A DNA stretch of 64,000 bases from Roseburia sp. (lineage in GTDB: Bacteria; Bacillota; Clostridia; Lachnospirales; Lachnospiraceae). Shown here in pieces: positions 42,289 through 51,389 of the stretch (the stretch's first letter is position 1; every line of letters begins with the position of its first letter). A program made the position numbers and the translations under genes. The DNA lies in contig JAGBEG010000018.1 of assembly GCA_017937095.1 (NCBI GenBank), positions 1 through 64,000 on the forward strand. The letters are read 5' to 3'. The notes under the pieces were generated by a model, which worked only from the letters and a program-made list of their open reading frames with translations, searched no databases and was not told the origin of the DNA.

Positions 42289-43530
42289 CTACTCCCGCGC
42301 AAGTGCCTGCTCAAAATCCCATATCAGATCCTCCACATCCTCAATTCCCACACTGATGCGGATCAGATCGGGGTAAACGCCTGCTCTCCTGTTCTCCTCC
42401 TCTGTTCCGTGACAGAAAATCGTTGATTCCGGATGAAGCACCAGCGTCTTGCTGTCCCCGATATTCGATACCTTAAGCGGATAGTTCAAACGGTTGATCA
42501 CGGAAAATGCACGCTCCTTGCTGCCGACCCGTATTGTCACCATCGCACCGTAGCCGCCGTCGAACTGCTTTGCTGCAAGCGCATGATCCGGGCTGTCCAA
42601 AAGCCCCGGATAACCGACCGCATCCACAAGCCCGGAGGATGCGAACCATTCTGCAAGTGTAAGCGCATTGTAACAGGCGCGCTCCATGCGGAGTCCAAAC
42701 GTCTCAAGCCCCACGCTGTTTAAGTAAGCGTTAAAAGGCGACAGACATGCCCCGGTATCCCGGAACAGCGCATTCCGAAGCTTCGCCGTGTACGCGAACG
42801 GTCCCATCTTAAGATACGGCTCCATATCCGGATAGCGCCTGACGTCCCACCTGAATCTGCCCGCATCGGTAATCAGCCCGCTGATTGAATTGCCGCTGCC
42901 GTTTATGTACTTCGACGAGGACTCGATGACCACATCCGCACCGAGTGCAAGCGGTCTGCACAGGTAGGGCGTCGCGACCGTATTGTCCACGATAAAGAAA
43001 ATACCTCTCGTATGAGCATACTCTGCCACAGCCGGAATATCAAGAACATTCAGCCTGGGATTCCCGATTGTCTCCGCGAAAATCACTTTCGTTCTCTCCG
43101 TCACCACAGCATCAAGCGCCTCTGCGGTCATCTCCGTCACATAATGTGTTGTGATGCCATAGCTCTTAAGGTCTGCAAACAGATCCATCGTCCCGCCGTA
43201 CAGAGAAGCACTCGCCGCGATCTCATCCCCGCATCTTACCACATTCATCACCGCATTGAAGATCGCCGCCATCCCGGAGGCGGTCGCCACAGTGGCGGTT
43301 CCCTCCTCCAGTCCTGCGATCCGCGCTTCAAACTCCGCAATTGTCGGATTGTTAATGCGTGTATAGGAAAATCCGGGCGCTGTATTGTGAAATATCTTTT
43401 CCAGTTTTTCCGCCGATTCCTGTTCAAAAGCGCTCGACTGATAGATCGGCGTCATCGTTGCACCTGTTTTTGCGTCGCTTTGCCTGTTCCTGTGAAGTAA
43501 GGCGGTATTGAATCTCATTTTTTCTGCCAT
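42289..43530 (-). CDS. metY: O-acetylhomoserine sulfhydrylase (aminocarboxypropyltransferase)
   Basis: PLP enzyme of the Cys/Met-metabolism family (413 aa), from ATG 43530 with AGGAG upstream. It joins a sulfur donor to O-acetylhomoserine, giving homocysteine. The PLP lysine is K207 (VIESSSKYINGSGN); TPIYQSSAF, SYTRINNPT and TASGMAAI are characteristic of MetY rather than MetB. In Wolinella a MetY of this kind uses the thiocarboxylate of HcyS in place of free sulfide. The presence of ThiS, ThiF and JAMM genes downstream suggests the same here. Confidence 0.92.
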   Translation of the reverse strand: MAEKMRFNTALLHRNRQSDAKTGATMTPIYQSSAFEQESAEKLEKIFHNTAPGFSYTRINNPTIAEFEARIAGLEEGTATVATASGMAAIFNAVMNVVRCGDEIAASASLYGGTMDLFADLKSYGITTHYVTEMTAEALDAVVTERTKVIFAETIGNPRLNVLDIPAVAEYAHTRGIFFIVDNTVATPYLCRPLALGADVVIESSSKYINGSGNSISGLITDAGRFRWDVRRYPDMEPYLKMGPFAYTAKLRNALFRDTGACLSPFNAYLNSVGLETFGLRMERACYNALTLAEWFASSGLVDAVGYPGLLDSPDHALAAKQFDGGYGAMVTIRVGSKERAFSVINRLNYPLKVSNIGDSKTLVLHPESTIFCHGTEEENRRAGVYPDLIRISVGIEDVEDLIWDFEQALARE

Positions 43531-43584
43531 GTGTCTCATCTCCTGCATTCGTCACTGTTTTCTTCCAATGACCGTTCCGGTAAC

Positions 43585-45273
43585 CTAGATTTCCCAGTAA
43601 TTACTGTGAAACAGCACATTCCTGTATGTTCCGAATTTCGTCCAGCGGTTCCAGAACTCCGCTGTTTCCGGGTCCTTCTCATATGCTGCAAGGAACTCGG
43701 CAAAATCCTTCGCCGACCTTACCTGCACCTCAAAGCCGCGTCCGTTGACGATCGGAACTCCGCTGTAGGAATACTCTGCAAGCGGAAGAATCTCCGTGAT
43801 GATGTCCTCCCGCACCTTGACCGCCACCCCGTCGCGCAGAATCACGATATCAAAGTAATCCGGGTATTCATAACTCTCGCCCCTGACCGGAATCTGATCG
43901 CCGACTGTGTAGGAATGGCGCTTTGGCGTGTGCTTTGTCACCGCCATCTTGTCAGTATTATAAAAGAACTCTTCAAAAATGTCGCCCCGCGCCTTCAGAT
44001 CGCCGTAATAGAATACCGGCTCCTCTGCGCCGTCTCCCTCCTGAATGCTCTCCACCACGCCGCACGCGGATGTCATATTGCTCACACGGTCAATCAGAAT
44101 CAACTCGCCTAACGTCTTGTGTGTGTGAAATGCATCCATGGCAATCTTTTCATCCAGCACAATCTCGCAGAGAGCAATCTCATTTTTCTGAAGCTCATCT
44201 GCCTTCTGGTGCTCACCGGTATTGACGTCGATCCGGTAGCGGATATCCGTCACGGTTCCCGTTGTCAGCTTTGTACCCAGCTTTACGAAAAAGTCGCTGC
44301 CCGGCGCAAGCTTCGCATCGTCCATCCACAGGATGGTCGTCGTAAATTTGCGCGCAATCTTAAGATCGGCTCCTTTCGCAAGAACACAGCCTCTTGAGAC
44401 GTCTACCTCGCGGTCAAGCTGTATCGTGACCGGAGAGCCCTCCTGCGCCGTCTGCACTTCCTTATCTGCGACGAGCAGGCTCTTAACGTGCGCCGTCTCA
44501 TTGCTCGGCAGAGTGACGATCTCATCTCCTACCGCGATGCTCCCAGCCTCAATCTGCCCCTGAAAACCGCGAAACGTATGGTTCGGGCGGCATACGCGCT
44601 GTACCGGAAGATAGAAGCCCGCTTCCGCTTTGCTGCCGACGTCCACATTTTCCAAATAGGTGAGAACCGGCTCGCCGTCATACCACGGAAGATTGCCGGA
44701 CTTTGTAGTGACATTGTCGCCCTCGGTCGCAGATACCGGAATGATCTTCACGCTCTCTAAGGATAATTCTTTTGCAAGCTCCCCGATCTGCGCTGCAATG
44801 ACATCGAATTTCTCCTTGTCATAGCCGATGAGATCCATCTTGTTGACCGCAAATACGAAATAGCGGATTCCCATCAGAGAACAGATTCTTGCGTGACGCC
44901 TCGTCTGCACCAGCACGCCCTGCTTCGCATCCACAAGAATGATTGCAAGATCCGCGAAGGACGCGCCGACCGCCATGTTTCTTGTATACTCCTCATGCCC
45001 CGGTGTATCCGCCACGATAAAGCTTCTGTGGTCGGTCGTAAAATAGCGGTATGCTACGTCGATTGTAATTCCCTGTTCGCGCTCCGCCATCAGACCGTCG
45101 AGCAGCAGCGAATAATCGATTGCTCCCTCTCTGCTCCCGACCTTGCTGTCCAGCTCGAGCGCTTTCTCCTGATCTGCGTAAAGGAGCTTTGCATCGTAGA
45201 GGATATGTCCGATCAGGGTGGACTTACCGTCGTCTACGCTCCCGCATGTGATAAATTTCAGTAATCCCTTCAT
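43585..45273 (-). CDS. cysN: Sulfate adenylyltransferase subunit 1 (GTPase)
   Basis: Regulatory GTPase subunit (562 aa) of the CysDN ATP sulfurylase. It has the G1 box GSVDDGKST, the switch GITIDVAYRYF, DTPGHEEYTRNM and NKMDLIG, then EF-Tu-like barrel domains. About 440 residues would suffice for CysN; the extra C-terminal 120 residues (VVILRDGVAVK, RSAKDFAEFLAAYEKDPETAEFWNRW) are not the APS kinase domain found in CysNC, because no second P-loop is visible. The extension is unexplained. The start overlaps the cysD stop by one base. Confidence 0.92.
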   Translation of the reverse strand: MKGLLKFITCGSVDDGKSTLIGHILYDAKLLYADQEKALELDSKVGSREGAIDYSLLLDGLMAEREQGITIDVAYRYFTTDHRSFIVADTPGHEEYTRNMAVGASFADLAIILVDAKQGVLVQTRRHARICSLMGIRYFVFAVNKMDLIGYDKEKFDVIAAQIGELAKELSLESVKIIPVSATEGDNVTTKSGNLPWYDGEPVLTYLENVDVGSKAEAGFYLPVQRVCRPNHTFRGFQGQIEAGSIAVGDEIVTLPSNETAHVKSLLVADKEVQTAQEGSPVTIQLDREVDVSRGCVLAKGADLKIARKFTTTILWMDDAKLAPGSDFFVKLGTKLTTGTVTDIRYRIDVNTGEHQKADELQKNEIALCEIVLDEKIAMDAFHTHKTLGELILIDRVSNMTSACGVVESIQEGDGAEEPVFYYGDLKARGDIFEEFFYNTDKMAVTKHTPKRHSYTVGDQIPVRGESYEYPDYFDIVILRDGVAVKVREDIITEILPLAEYSYSGVPIVNGRGFEVQVRSAKDFAEFLAAYEKDPETAEFWNRWTKFGTYRNVLFHSNYWEI

Positions 45274-46172
45274 TAGAAATATCCCTCCCTCTTTCTTCGC
45301 TCCATGCTTCCTGCCGCCTCGTTGTCGATCACGCGGCTCGTGCGCTCGGAAGAAACCGCACTTAACGTCTCCTCAATGATCTCATCCAGCGTCACGGCGT
45401 CGGACTCCACGCCTCCGGTCAGCGGATAGCAGCCAAGCGTCCGGAAACGCACCTTTTTCATTTCCGGCTTCTCTCCCTCGCAGAATTTGAAGCGGTCGTC
45501 ATCCACCATGATGATATTGCCGTCGCGATAGACGACCGGGCGTTCCTTCGCAAAGTACAGCGGTACGATATCGATGTTCTCGCGCTTGATATACTGCCAG
45601 ATATCCTTTTCTGTCCAGTTGGAAATCGGGAAAACGCGGATGCTCTCGCCCTTATTAATTTTGGTATTGTATAGCTTCCACATCTCCGGACGCTGGTTCT
45701 TCGGGTCCCACGCCTGCGCTTCGTTGCGGAAGGAGAAGATGCGCTCCTTTGCCCTTGATTTCTCCTCATCTCTTCTTCCGCCGCCGAATGCAGCGGTAAA
45801 ACCGTATTTCTTCAAGCCCTGCTTTAACGCCTGCGTCTTCATGATGTCCGTATACGCCGAACCGTGATCGAACGGATTGATTCCCTGCTTTACCCCGTCC
45901 TCGTTCGTGTACACCAGCATTTCAATCCCGTTCTCCTTCGCGATACGGTCACGAAATTCAATCATCTCACGGAATTTCCATGTCGTGTCAATGTGCATGA
46001 ACGGAAATGGCGGCTTCTCGGGATAAAAAGCCTTTAACGCCAGATGCAGCATTACCGAGCTGTCTTTTCCGATGGAATAGAGCATTACCGGCTTCTCGCA
46101 CTCCGCTGCCACCTCGCGGATGATATAGATTGCCTCCGCTTCCAGTTCATCCAAATGTGATAATCCACTCAT
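45273..46172 (-). CDS. cysD: Sulfate adenylyltransferase subunit 2
   Basis: Catalytic subunit (299 aa) that forms adenosine 5'-phosphosulfate (APS) from sulfate and ATP. I start at ATG 46172 ([27 protein letters not shown] upstream), the usual CysD opening. The PP-loop is [31 protein letters not shown] and the tail [12 protein letters not shown] are diagnostic. It is encoded upstream of cysN and 127 bases after aprB. With no CysC kinase nearby, APS itself must be the substrate for reduction. Confidence 0.96.
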   Translation of the reverse strand: MSGLSHLDELEAEAIYIIREVAAECEKPVMLYSIGKDSSVMLHLALKAFYPEKPPFPFMHIDTTWKFREMIEFRDRIAKENGIEMLVYTNEDGVKQGINPFDHGSAYTDIMKTQALKQGLKKYGFTAAFGGGRRDEEKSRAKERIFSFRNEAQAWDPKNQRPEMWKLYNTKINKGESIRVFPISNWTEKDIWQYIKRENIDIVPLYFAKERPVVYRDGNIIMVDDDRFKFCEGEKPEMKKVRFRTLGCYPLTGGVESDAVTLDEIIEETLSAVSSERTSRVIDNEAAGSMERRKREGYF

Positions 46173-46299
46173 AACTTTCTCCTCTCTCTTCGATTTTCTA
46201 TCTGTCCTGCCGCGTCCGCGGTCCTGTCCTTCCTCAGTTCTATCTCTCTTTATGGATTTGCCGTGCGTCTTCCAATGTGCAGGCACGTTCATTTTTGAA

Positions 46300-46614
46300 T
46301 TAGTAGCGGTTGGCATCCTTCTGATTTACGACAATTGTCTGCTCCAGTCCCGCCGCATCCGTAATCTTCCAGTACCTGAAGTCTCCTTCCTTATGCGTCG
46401 TAAGTCTGCTTCCCCTTCCGCCCATGTCCGCTCCCAGAAAAAAGGAAATCGCCTCTCTGCCGCATTCCTTCACACAGGAGGTACAGCCCCAGCAGTCCTT
46501 CGGATGCCTGATATATGCCTTCCCGTCCGCGTCAAGCTTGATCAGATTACCGGGACATGCCTCCACACAGCGTCTGCAGCCGACACATGCCTCCCGACTG
46601 ATAAAAATACTCAT
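46300..46614 (-). CDS. aprB: Adenylylsulfate reductase beta subunit-like ferredoxin
   Basis: Two-cluster [4Fe-4S] protein (104 aa). Cluster I is [14 protein letters not shown] and cluster II is [15 protein letters not shown], with the CWGC tryptophan typical of AprB. The tail (about 45 residues) that wraps the alpha subunit is short compared with sulfate reducers. Its start overlaps the aprA stop by four bases. It carries electrons to the flavin of AprA. Confidence 0.87.
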   Translation of the reverse strand: MSIFISREACVGCRRCVEACPGNLIKLDADGKAYIRHPKDCWGCTSCVKECGREAISFFLGADMGGRGSRLTTHKEGDFRYWKITDAAGLEQTIVVNQKDANRY

Positions 46615-48344
46615 CCGCCATACACCTCCGCCCTTTCCTGTTTTCCGGTATCTGTAAGCTCCCGGAACCGGATCTTTACTTTCCCATCCCTATACACGGA
46701 GTTTACATATTTCAGCCACTCGTCGCTCTGCCCCGGATAGTCCGTGTTTTCCGCAAATGCGTGCCATCTTGTCTCTTTGCGCGCCGCAAGATGCGCAATC
46801 ACCACCCGGCAGACGAGCAGGCGCTCTTTCAATTCATAGACGTGCAATAATTCATCCATGTCGTCTGCATGCAACTTTTCCGTCATTTTCTGCAACATCA
46901 GAATCTTGTCGTCCGCAATGTGAAGCTGTCTTTCGTTGTAGCGGTAGTGCGTGCTGATGCCTCCGGCGTAATTGTCCATGACCTTCTGCATTGCTTCCTC
47001 AAGCTGCTCCGCCGTAAACATCGCAGGGCTGCCGCCGGAGGAAAGATGCGCCTCATATTCGCCGAGGTATCGCTCCGTCTCTGTCGCGATGCGTTCCTCT
47101 CTCAGTCTCCTTCGCTTTTCGTCCGCCCTGCGCAGCGGCGAACCTGCCGCCCCAAGGTCGGCGAGAATCGCCTGCGCCGCAAGCTCTCCCTCGACCAGCG
47201 CTCCGGTCACATATTTCTGCGGGCAGCCGCCCGCCACATCGCCCGCGGCGTAAAGTCCGGGCAGCGTCGTCCTTCGGTCCGTGTCCACCCAGTAACCGCT
47301 CGCCGTATGCCCTCCTACGATATAAGGCTCTGTTCCTTCAATCTCGACGTCCTGCTCATGCGGCAGCCTGCCGCTCTCGATCCACTTTAAGGTCTGGCTT
47401 GGCGCCATATTTAAATATGCCTTTAACAAATCCTCGCTCTGGCTTTCGGAAATCCCCTCGGTATGCAGATAACAGGGACCTCTTCCCGCAAGATTCTCCG
47501 CCGCCGTGCCGTAGACACGCTCCGACGTCGTAATCCCGTATTTCGTCTCGTAGACTTCCCCCTTTGCATTGATCTGCCTTGCACCCACGCCCTGTGCAAT
47601 CGTGCCTGTCGGTGCGATCGTGTCCTTGCACCGCAGCGCAATAAAGCGCATCTCGAAGGTCGTCATCTCCGCCCCCGCCCGGATTCCCATCGCGTAGCCT
47701 GCACCCGTGTTAAACGGCGGATACCACATCTTATGTCTGGAAAATCCGGGATTGTTCGGACGGTACAGCCCCGCCGCACCTCCGGTCGCACACAGCACGG
47801 CGTCCGCCAGAAAGACATATGCCTTTCTCTCATCCACATGGAATCCGACCGCTCCCGCGATACCGCCGTCCGCCAGAAGATAATCCGTGATGTTCACATG
47901 GTTGATGACCGTGACATTCTTCTGCTTTTTTACCGCCTCCGCCAGAAGAGGCTTGATGTTCTCCCCGTTGATCTTAATGTTGCGCTTTCCGCGAGCCGCA
48001 TACGCGCCGTATTCATCCTTTAAGATCACGAGTCCAAGCTGCTCTAAGTGCTCTGTTACCCGGTTCACGCCCTCCGCCATCGAAAGGAGCAGATCCTCCC
48101 TTGCAATCCCAGCCGCGTCCCGTTTCGCATAGTCCACATAATCCTGTGCCGTCTGTCCCGGCGTAATATAAGCGTTCAGCGCGTTGACTCCTGCGGCGAG
48201 ACAGCCGCTTCTTATAATATTTGCCTTCTCGGCGATGACAACCTTCGTTCCCGGACTTTCCTTCGCAATCGTAAGCGCCGCATAGCAGCCCGCCGTACCG
48301 CCTCCGATGATAAGAACGTCCGTGACGATTCTCTCTCTCTCCAT
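46611..48344 (-). CDS. aprA: Adenylylsulfate reductase alpha subunit-like flavoprotein
   Basis: FAD enzyme (577 aa) of the AprA/fumarate-reductase family, here expected to reduce APS to sulfite and AMP. Visible are the FAD-binding VLIIGGGTAGCYAAL, EKANIIRSGCLAAGVNAL, FEMRFIALRCKDTIAPTGT, YAAGDVAGGCPQKYVTGA, and the C-terminal ETRWHAFAENTDYPGQSDEWLK. Pairing with AprB and with cysDN fixes the assignment better than sequence alone. This type is usually met in dissimilatory sulfate reducers; here it stands in for CysH within an import-and-assimilation operon. Confidence 0.86.
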   Translation of the reverse strand: MERERIVTDVLIIGGGTAGCYAALTIAKESPGTKVVIAEKANIIRSGCLAAGVNALNAYITPGQTAQDYVDYAKRDAAGIAREDLLLSMAEGVNRVTEHLEQLGLVILKDEYGAYAARGKRNIKINGENIKPLLAEAVKKQKNVTVINHVNITDYLLADGGIAGAVGFHVDERKAYVFLADAVLCATGGAAGLYRPNNPGFSRHKMWYPPFNTGAGYAMGIRAGAEMTTFEMRFIALRCKDTIAPTGTIAQGVGARQINAKGEVYETKYGITTSERVYGTAAENLAGRGPCYLHTEGISESQSEDLLKAYLNMAPSQTLKWIESGRLPHEQDVEIEGTEPYIVGGHTASGYWVDTDRRTTLPGLYAAGDVAGGCPQKYVTGALVEGELAAQAILADLGAAGSPLRRADEKRRRLREERIATETERYLGEYEAHLSSGGSPAMFTAEQLEEAMQKVMDNYAGGISTHYRYNERQLHIADDKILMLQKMTEKLHADDMDELLHVYELKERLLVCRVVIAHLAARKETRWHAFAENTDYPGQSDEWLKYVNSVYRDGKVKIRFRELTDTGKQERAEVYGG

Positions 48345-48390
48345 AGCAGCGTTCCTTTCAAATTATAAAATCAAGATATAATTTTATTAG

Positions 48391-49473
48391 TTAAATATAG
48401 AATAAATTTTCTGTTCCCACATTTGCATTGTCCACAATCTGCACTTCCTCATTCTCATGAAATGCATACACGCGGTAGATAAAAACATCCACGGCTTCCC
48501 CTTCCGCGATCCTCGCCTCCTCAAGCCTGCGGTTTGCCGTAAGCAGTACTCCGTGCACGCGGACAGCCAGTTCCAACTCCCTGCCCCGGAACAGCACCCG
48601 CTCGACGATACCATGCTCCACGGACGCCGGGTAGCGGCTTTTCTCCGTCTTCTTCGTAACGCTGACGTTCTCAGGACGCACGACCGCATGAATGGTTCTG
48701 TCCAACTGCTCATATCCCTTGAACTCGCTGATATTGGATATTCTCGTCGGGCTTCCCATAAACTCCGCCACAAAGGCTGTCTTCGGCGCGCTGTAGATGT
48801 CTCCCGGGCTTCCGATCTGCTCGATTCTGCCGCGATTCGTAATGATGATTTCATCCGCGACCTCGATCGCCTCATCCTGATCGTGCGTCACAAAAATGCT
48901 TGTGATGCCGACACGTGTAATCATTTCCCTGAGCCAGCTTCTAAGCTCCTGCCGCACCTTGGCGTCAATCGCCGCAAACGGCTCATCGAGAAGCAGGAGC
49001 TCGGGATTCGGAGCAAGCGCACGCGCAAATGCGACCCTCTGTCTCTGACCGCCGGACAACTGGCTCGGATAGCGCCGTTCCAAGCCCTTTAAGTCCACCA
49101 GCTCGATCAATTCCTCCACGCGCTTTTTGATATCGGATTTCTTACATTTATTTACGGTGAGCCCGAATGCGATATTGTCATACACGGTCATATAACGGAA
49201 CAGCGCATAATTCTGGAATACAAATCCGATTCCGCGCTTGCTCGCCGCAACGTCGTTTACCACCCTGCCGTCGATTACGATATCGCCGGAATCCGCCGTC
49301 TCGAGCCCGGCAATCATGCGCAGAATCGTCGTCTTGCCGCTTCCGCTCGGTCCTAACAGCCCGACCAGCTTTCCCTTCTCAATCCCGAAATGAATGTCAT
49401 CGGATGCTTTATAGTTTTTGAATGTCTTATTGATATGTCTCAATTCCACATAATTTTCTGTTTCGCCTGCCAT
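48391..49473 (-). CDS. cysA: Sulfate/thiosulfate ABC transporter ATP-binding protein
   Basis: ATPase of the sulfate importer (360 aa). I take ATG 49473 (GGGAGG upstream); upstream in the same frame lies only repeat sequence. Walker A is GPSGSGKTT, the signature LSGGQRQRVAFARALAP, Walker B LLLLDEPFAAIDAKVR. A C-terminal TOBE-type region (AVVRPENVSV) is present. It is the fourth gene of the operon, 46 bases before aprA. Confidence 0.93.
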   Translation of the reverse strand: MAGETENYVELRHINKTFKNYKASDDIHFGIEKGKLVGLLGPSGSGKTTILRMIAGLETADSGDIVIDGRVVNDVAASKRGIGFVFQNYALFRYMTVYDNIAFGLTVNKCKKSDIKKRVEELIELVDLKGLERRYPSQLSGGQRQRVAFARALAPNPELLLLDEPFAAIDAKVRQELRSWLREMITRVGITSIFVTHDQDEAIEVADEIIITNRGRIEQIGSPGDIYSAPKTAFVAEFMGSPTRISNISEFKGYEQLDRTIHAVVRPENVSVTKKTEKSRYPASVEHGIVERVLFRGRELELAVRVHGVLLTANRRLEEARIAEGEAVDVFIYRVYAFHENEEVQIVDNANVGTENLFYI

Positions 49474-49502
49474 GTCAACCTCCCTCTGATTCGCCTGCCG
49501 CA

Positions 49503-49620
49503 CTGCGCATTTTATTGCAGTTTCGATATTTGTAACTGCGCGTCTGCTCTTTGCTTCGCTGTTTCTATCCGCGCGCCTGCCCTTTGTTTCGGCGTTCCTA
49601 TTTATGCGCCTGCTCCCCAC
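49503..49620. repeat. 33-bp degenerate tandem repeat between cysW and cysA
   Basis: Units starting CTGCGC or CCGCGC recur at 49503, 49536, 49569 and 49602, exactly 33 bases apart, with shared CTGCTCTTTG and CTGCCCTTTG cores. The block runs from the 3' codons of cysW into the 124-bp gap before cysA. Confidence 0.78.
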
Positions 49621-50431
49621 TCTTTGCTCCCTTATATTCAAGCACGCTCCGAAGCACCAGAATGACGACTGCCATAAGGACCAGAATTGCAGAAACTGCA
49701 AATGCTCCGGTAAAATCATAACCCTGATACAGCAGCTCGATATAAAGCGGCATGGTATTCGTCTTGCCGCGCAGATGCCCCGACAATACCGACACCGCTC
49801 CGAACTCTCCCATCGCCCTTGCCGTACAGAGCACGATCCCGTAGAGCAGCGCCCACTTGATATGCGGAAGCGTAATCCTGCGAAAAATGGTGAATCCTCC
49901 TGCGCCCATGAGCGCCGCCGCTTCCTCCTCATCCGTTCCCTGCGCATTCAGCACCGGGATAATTTCCCTTGAAATAAACGGGAATGTTACAAAAATCGTC
50001 GCCAGCACGATGCCCGGCACTGCAAAAATGATTTTGATTCCCGCCCCCTGCAGATACGGATATAAAATGCTCTGCCTGCCGAATGTGAGTACATAGATAA
50101 GCCCCGCGATAATGGGGGACACCGTAAGAGGCAGATCGATCAGCGCCGAAATGACCTTCTTTCCCGGGAAGGAAAAGCGCGTGATGCACCAGGATGCAAA
50201 AATTCCGAATACCGTATTGATGATGACGGTAAGCACAGTGACCCTGACCGTAAGTCCGATTGCTTTTAATGCGTATTCGTCGGTGACTGCCGCAAGGAAT
50301 ACACCGATTCCCTCCTCAAATGCCGTGTACATCACGTATATCAGGGGCAATATCAGCATAACCGTCAGAAACACTGCGCTGATTCCGATAAGCGCCCACT
50401 TTAACACGCCTGAATTTTTTCTGATTTCCAT
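49598..50431 (-). CDS. cysW: Sulfate ABC transporter permease CysW
   Basis: Membrane subunit (277 aa; ATG 50431, AAGGAGAG upstream) with six helices and the EAA-type loop EEEAAALMGAGGFTIFRRITLPHI. The C-terminal part has ARAMGEFGAVSVLSGHLRGKTNTMPLYIE, diagnostic of CysW. The last codons fall in a 33-bp repeat. It pairs with CysT to form the channel. Confidence 0.93.
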   Translation of the reverse strand: MEIRKNSGVLKWALIGISAVFLTVMLILPLIYVMYTAFEEGIGVFLAAVTDEYALKAIGLTVRVTVLTVIINTVFGIFASWCITRFSFPGKKVISALIDLPLTVSPIIAGLIYVLTFGRQSILYPYLQGAGIKIIFAVPGIVLATIFVTFPFISREIIPVLNAQGTDEEEAAALMGAGGFTIFRRITLPHIKWALLYGIVLCTARAMGEFGAVSVLSGHLRGKTNTMPLYIELLYQGYDFTGAFAVSAILVLMAVVILVLRSVLEYKGAKSGEQAHK

Positions 50432-50486
50432 GATTCTCTCCTTTTCCCCTGCTATTGCTCCCATCTGTTTTCTCCGCACCTGCACC

Positions 50487-51332
50487 TTAGGAAATCCCGC
50501 TTACAATCTTTGAATTGCGGCTCTGGATCGCCGCATTGGCAAGCAGAATTACGAATGCAGTCAGAAGCATTACCAACGCGATAGACGTAGCGCTTGCATA
50601 GTCAAATTCCTGCAGTTCCGACATAATCATAAGCGGCGCGATCTCCGTCTCATAGGGCATATTTCCGGCGATAAATACGACGCTTCCGTACTCTCCAAGC
50701 CCTCTTGCAAAGGACATCGTGAATCCGGCAAGAAGCGCGGGCGTAATTTCCGGCAGGATCACACGGAACAAGGTCTGCCTGCTGTTTGCCCCGAGGATAT
50801 TTGCCGCCTCCTCGTACTGCAGATCGATTTTCTCCAACACAGGGCAAACCGAGCGCACCACAAACGGGATTCCGATGAAAATAAGCGCGACCGTAATTCC
50901 AAGCCTCGTATATGCAATCCGGATGCCGAACATCCTGTCAAAGAAACCGCCCACCCAGCCGTTCGTCGTCGTCAGATGCGTCAGGGCAATACCTGCGACT
51001 GCGGTCGGCAGTGCAAAGGGAAGCTCGATGATTCCGTTCATGACCGCCTTTCCGGGAAAATCGTACCGCACCAGCACCCACGCAATGATAAGTCCCATCA
51101 CTGCATCGACCACCGCCGCCGCAAGCGCAGTCTGGAAGCTGACAAGGTAGCTCGAGAGCACTCTCGGTCTTGTGACTGTCTCGATAAATCCGGGAAGGGA
51201 TAGCTGCGCGGAAAACAGAATCAGGGAGCACAGCGGAATCACCACAATCAGGCCCAGCATGGTAACCGTAATCCCGATGGATAACCCAAATCCGGGAATG
51301 ACCCGTTTCTTTTTCTTCCTTCTCTCTCCCAT
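50487..51332 (-). CDS. cysT: Sulfate ABC transporter permease CysT
   Basis: Membrane subunit (281 aa) with a basic N-terminus (MGERRKKKKRVIPGFGLS), six helices, ELPFALPTAVAGIALT, the EAA loop EEAANILGANSRQTLFRVILPEI and ARGLGEYGSVVFIAGNMPYETEIAPLMI, which marks the CysT/CysU group. Start ATG 51332 follows GAGAGGAAG. The gene lies 57 bases after the binding-protein gene and 55 before cysW. Confidence 0.94.
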   Translation of the reverse strand: MGERRKKKKRVIPGFGLSIGITVTMLGLIVVIPLCSLILFSAQLSLPGFIETVTRPRVLSSYLVSFQTALAAAVVDAVMGLIIAWVLVRYDFPGKAVMNGIIELPFALPTAVAGIALTHLTTTNGWVGGFFDRMFGIRIAYTRLGITVALIFIGIPFVVRSVCPVLEKIDLQYEEAANILGANSRQTLFRVILPEITPALLAGFTMSFARGLGEYGSVVFIAGNMPYETEIAPLMIMSELQEFDYASATSIALVMLLTAFVILLANAAIQSRNSKIVSGIS

Positions 51333-51389
51333 GTCCGCTTCCTCTCTTCCATTTCTTATATTCTTATTATTCCTATATATTTAATATTC

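Noticed and set aside
48391-49947. N-terminally extended CysA (518 residues)
   Set aside because: The extra 158 codons lie over the 33-bp repeat and the cysW 3' end. The ATG at 49473 has a strong ribosome site and gives a normal CysA.
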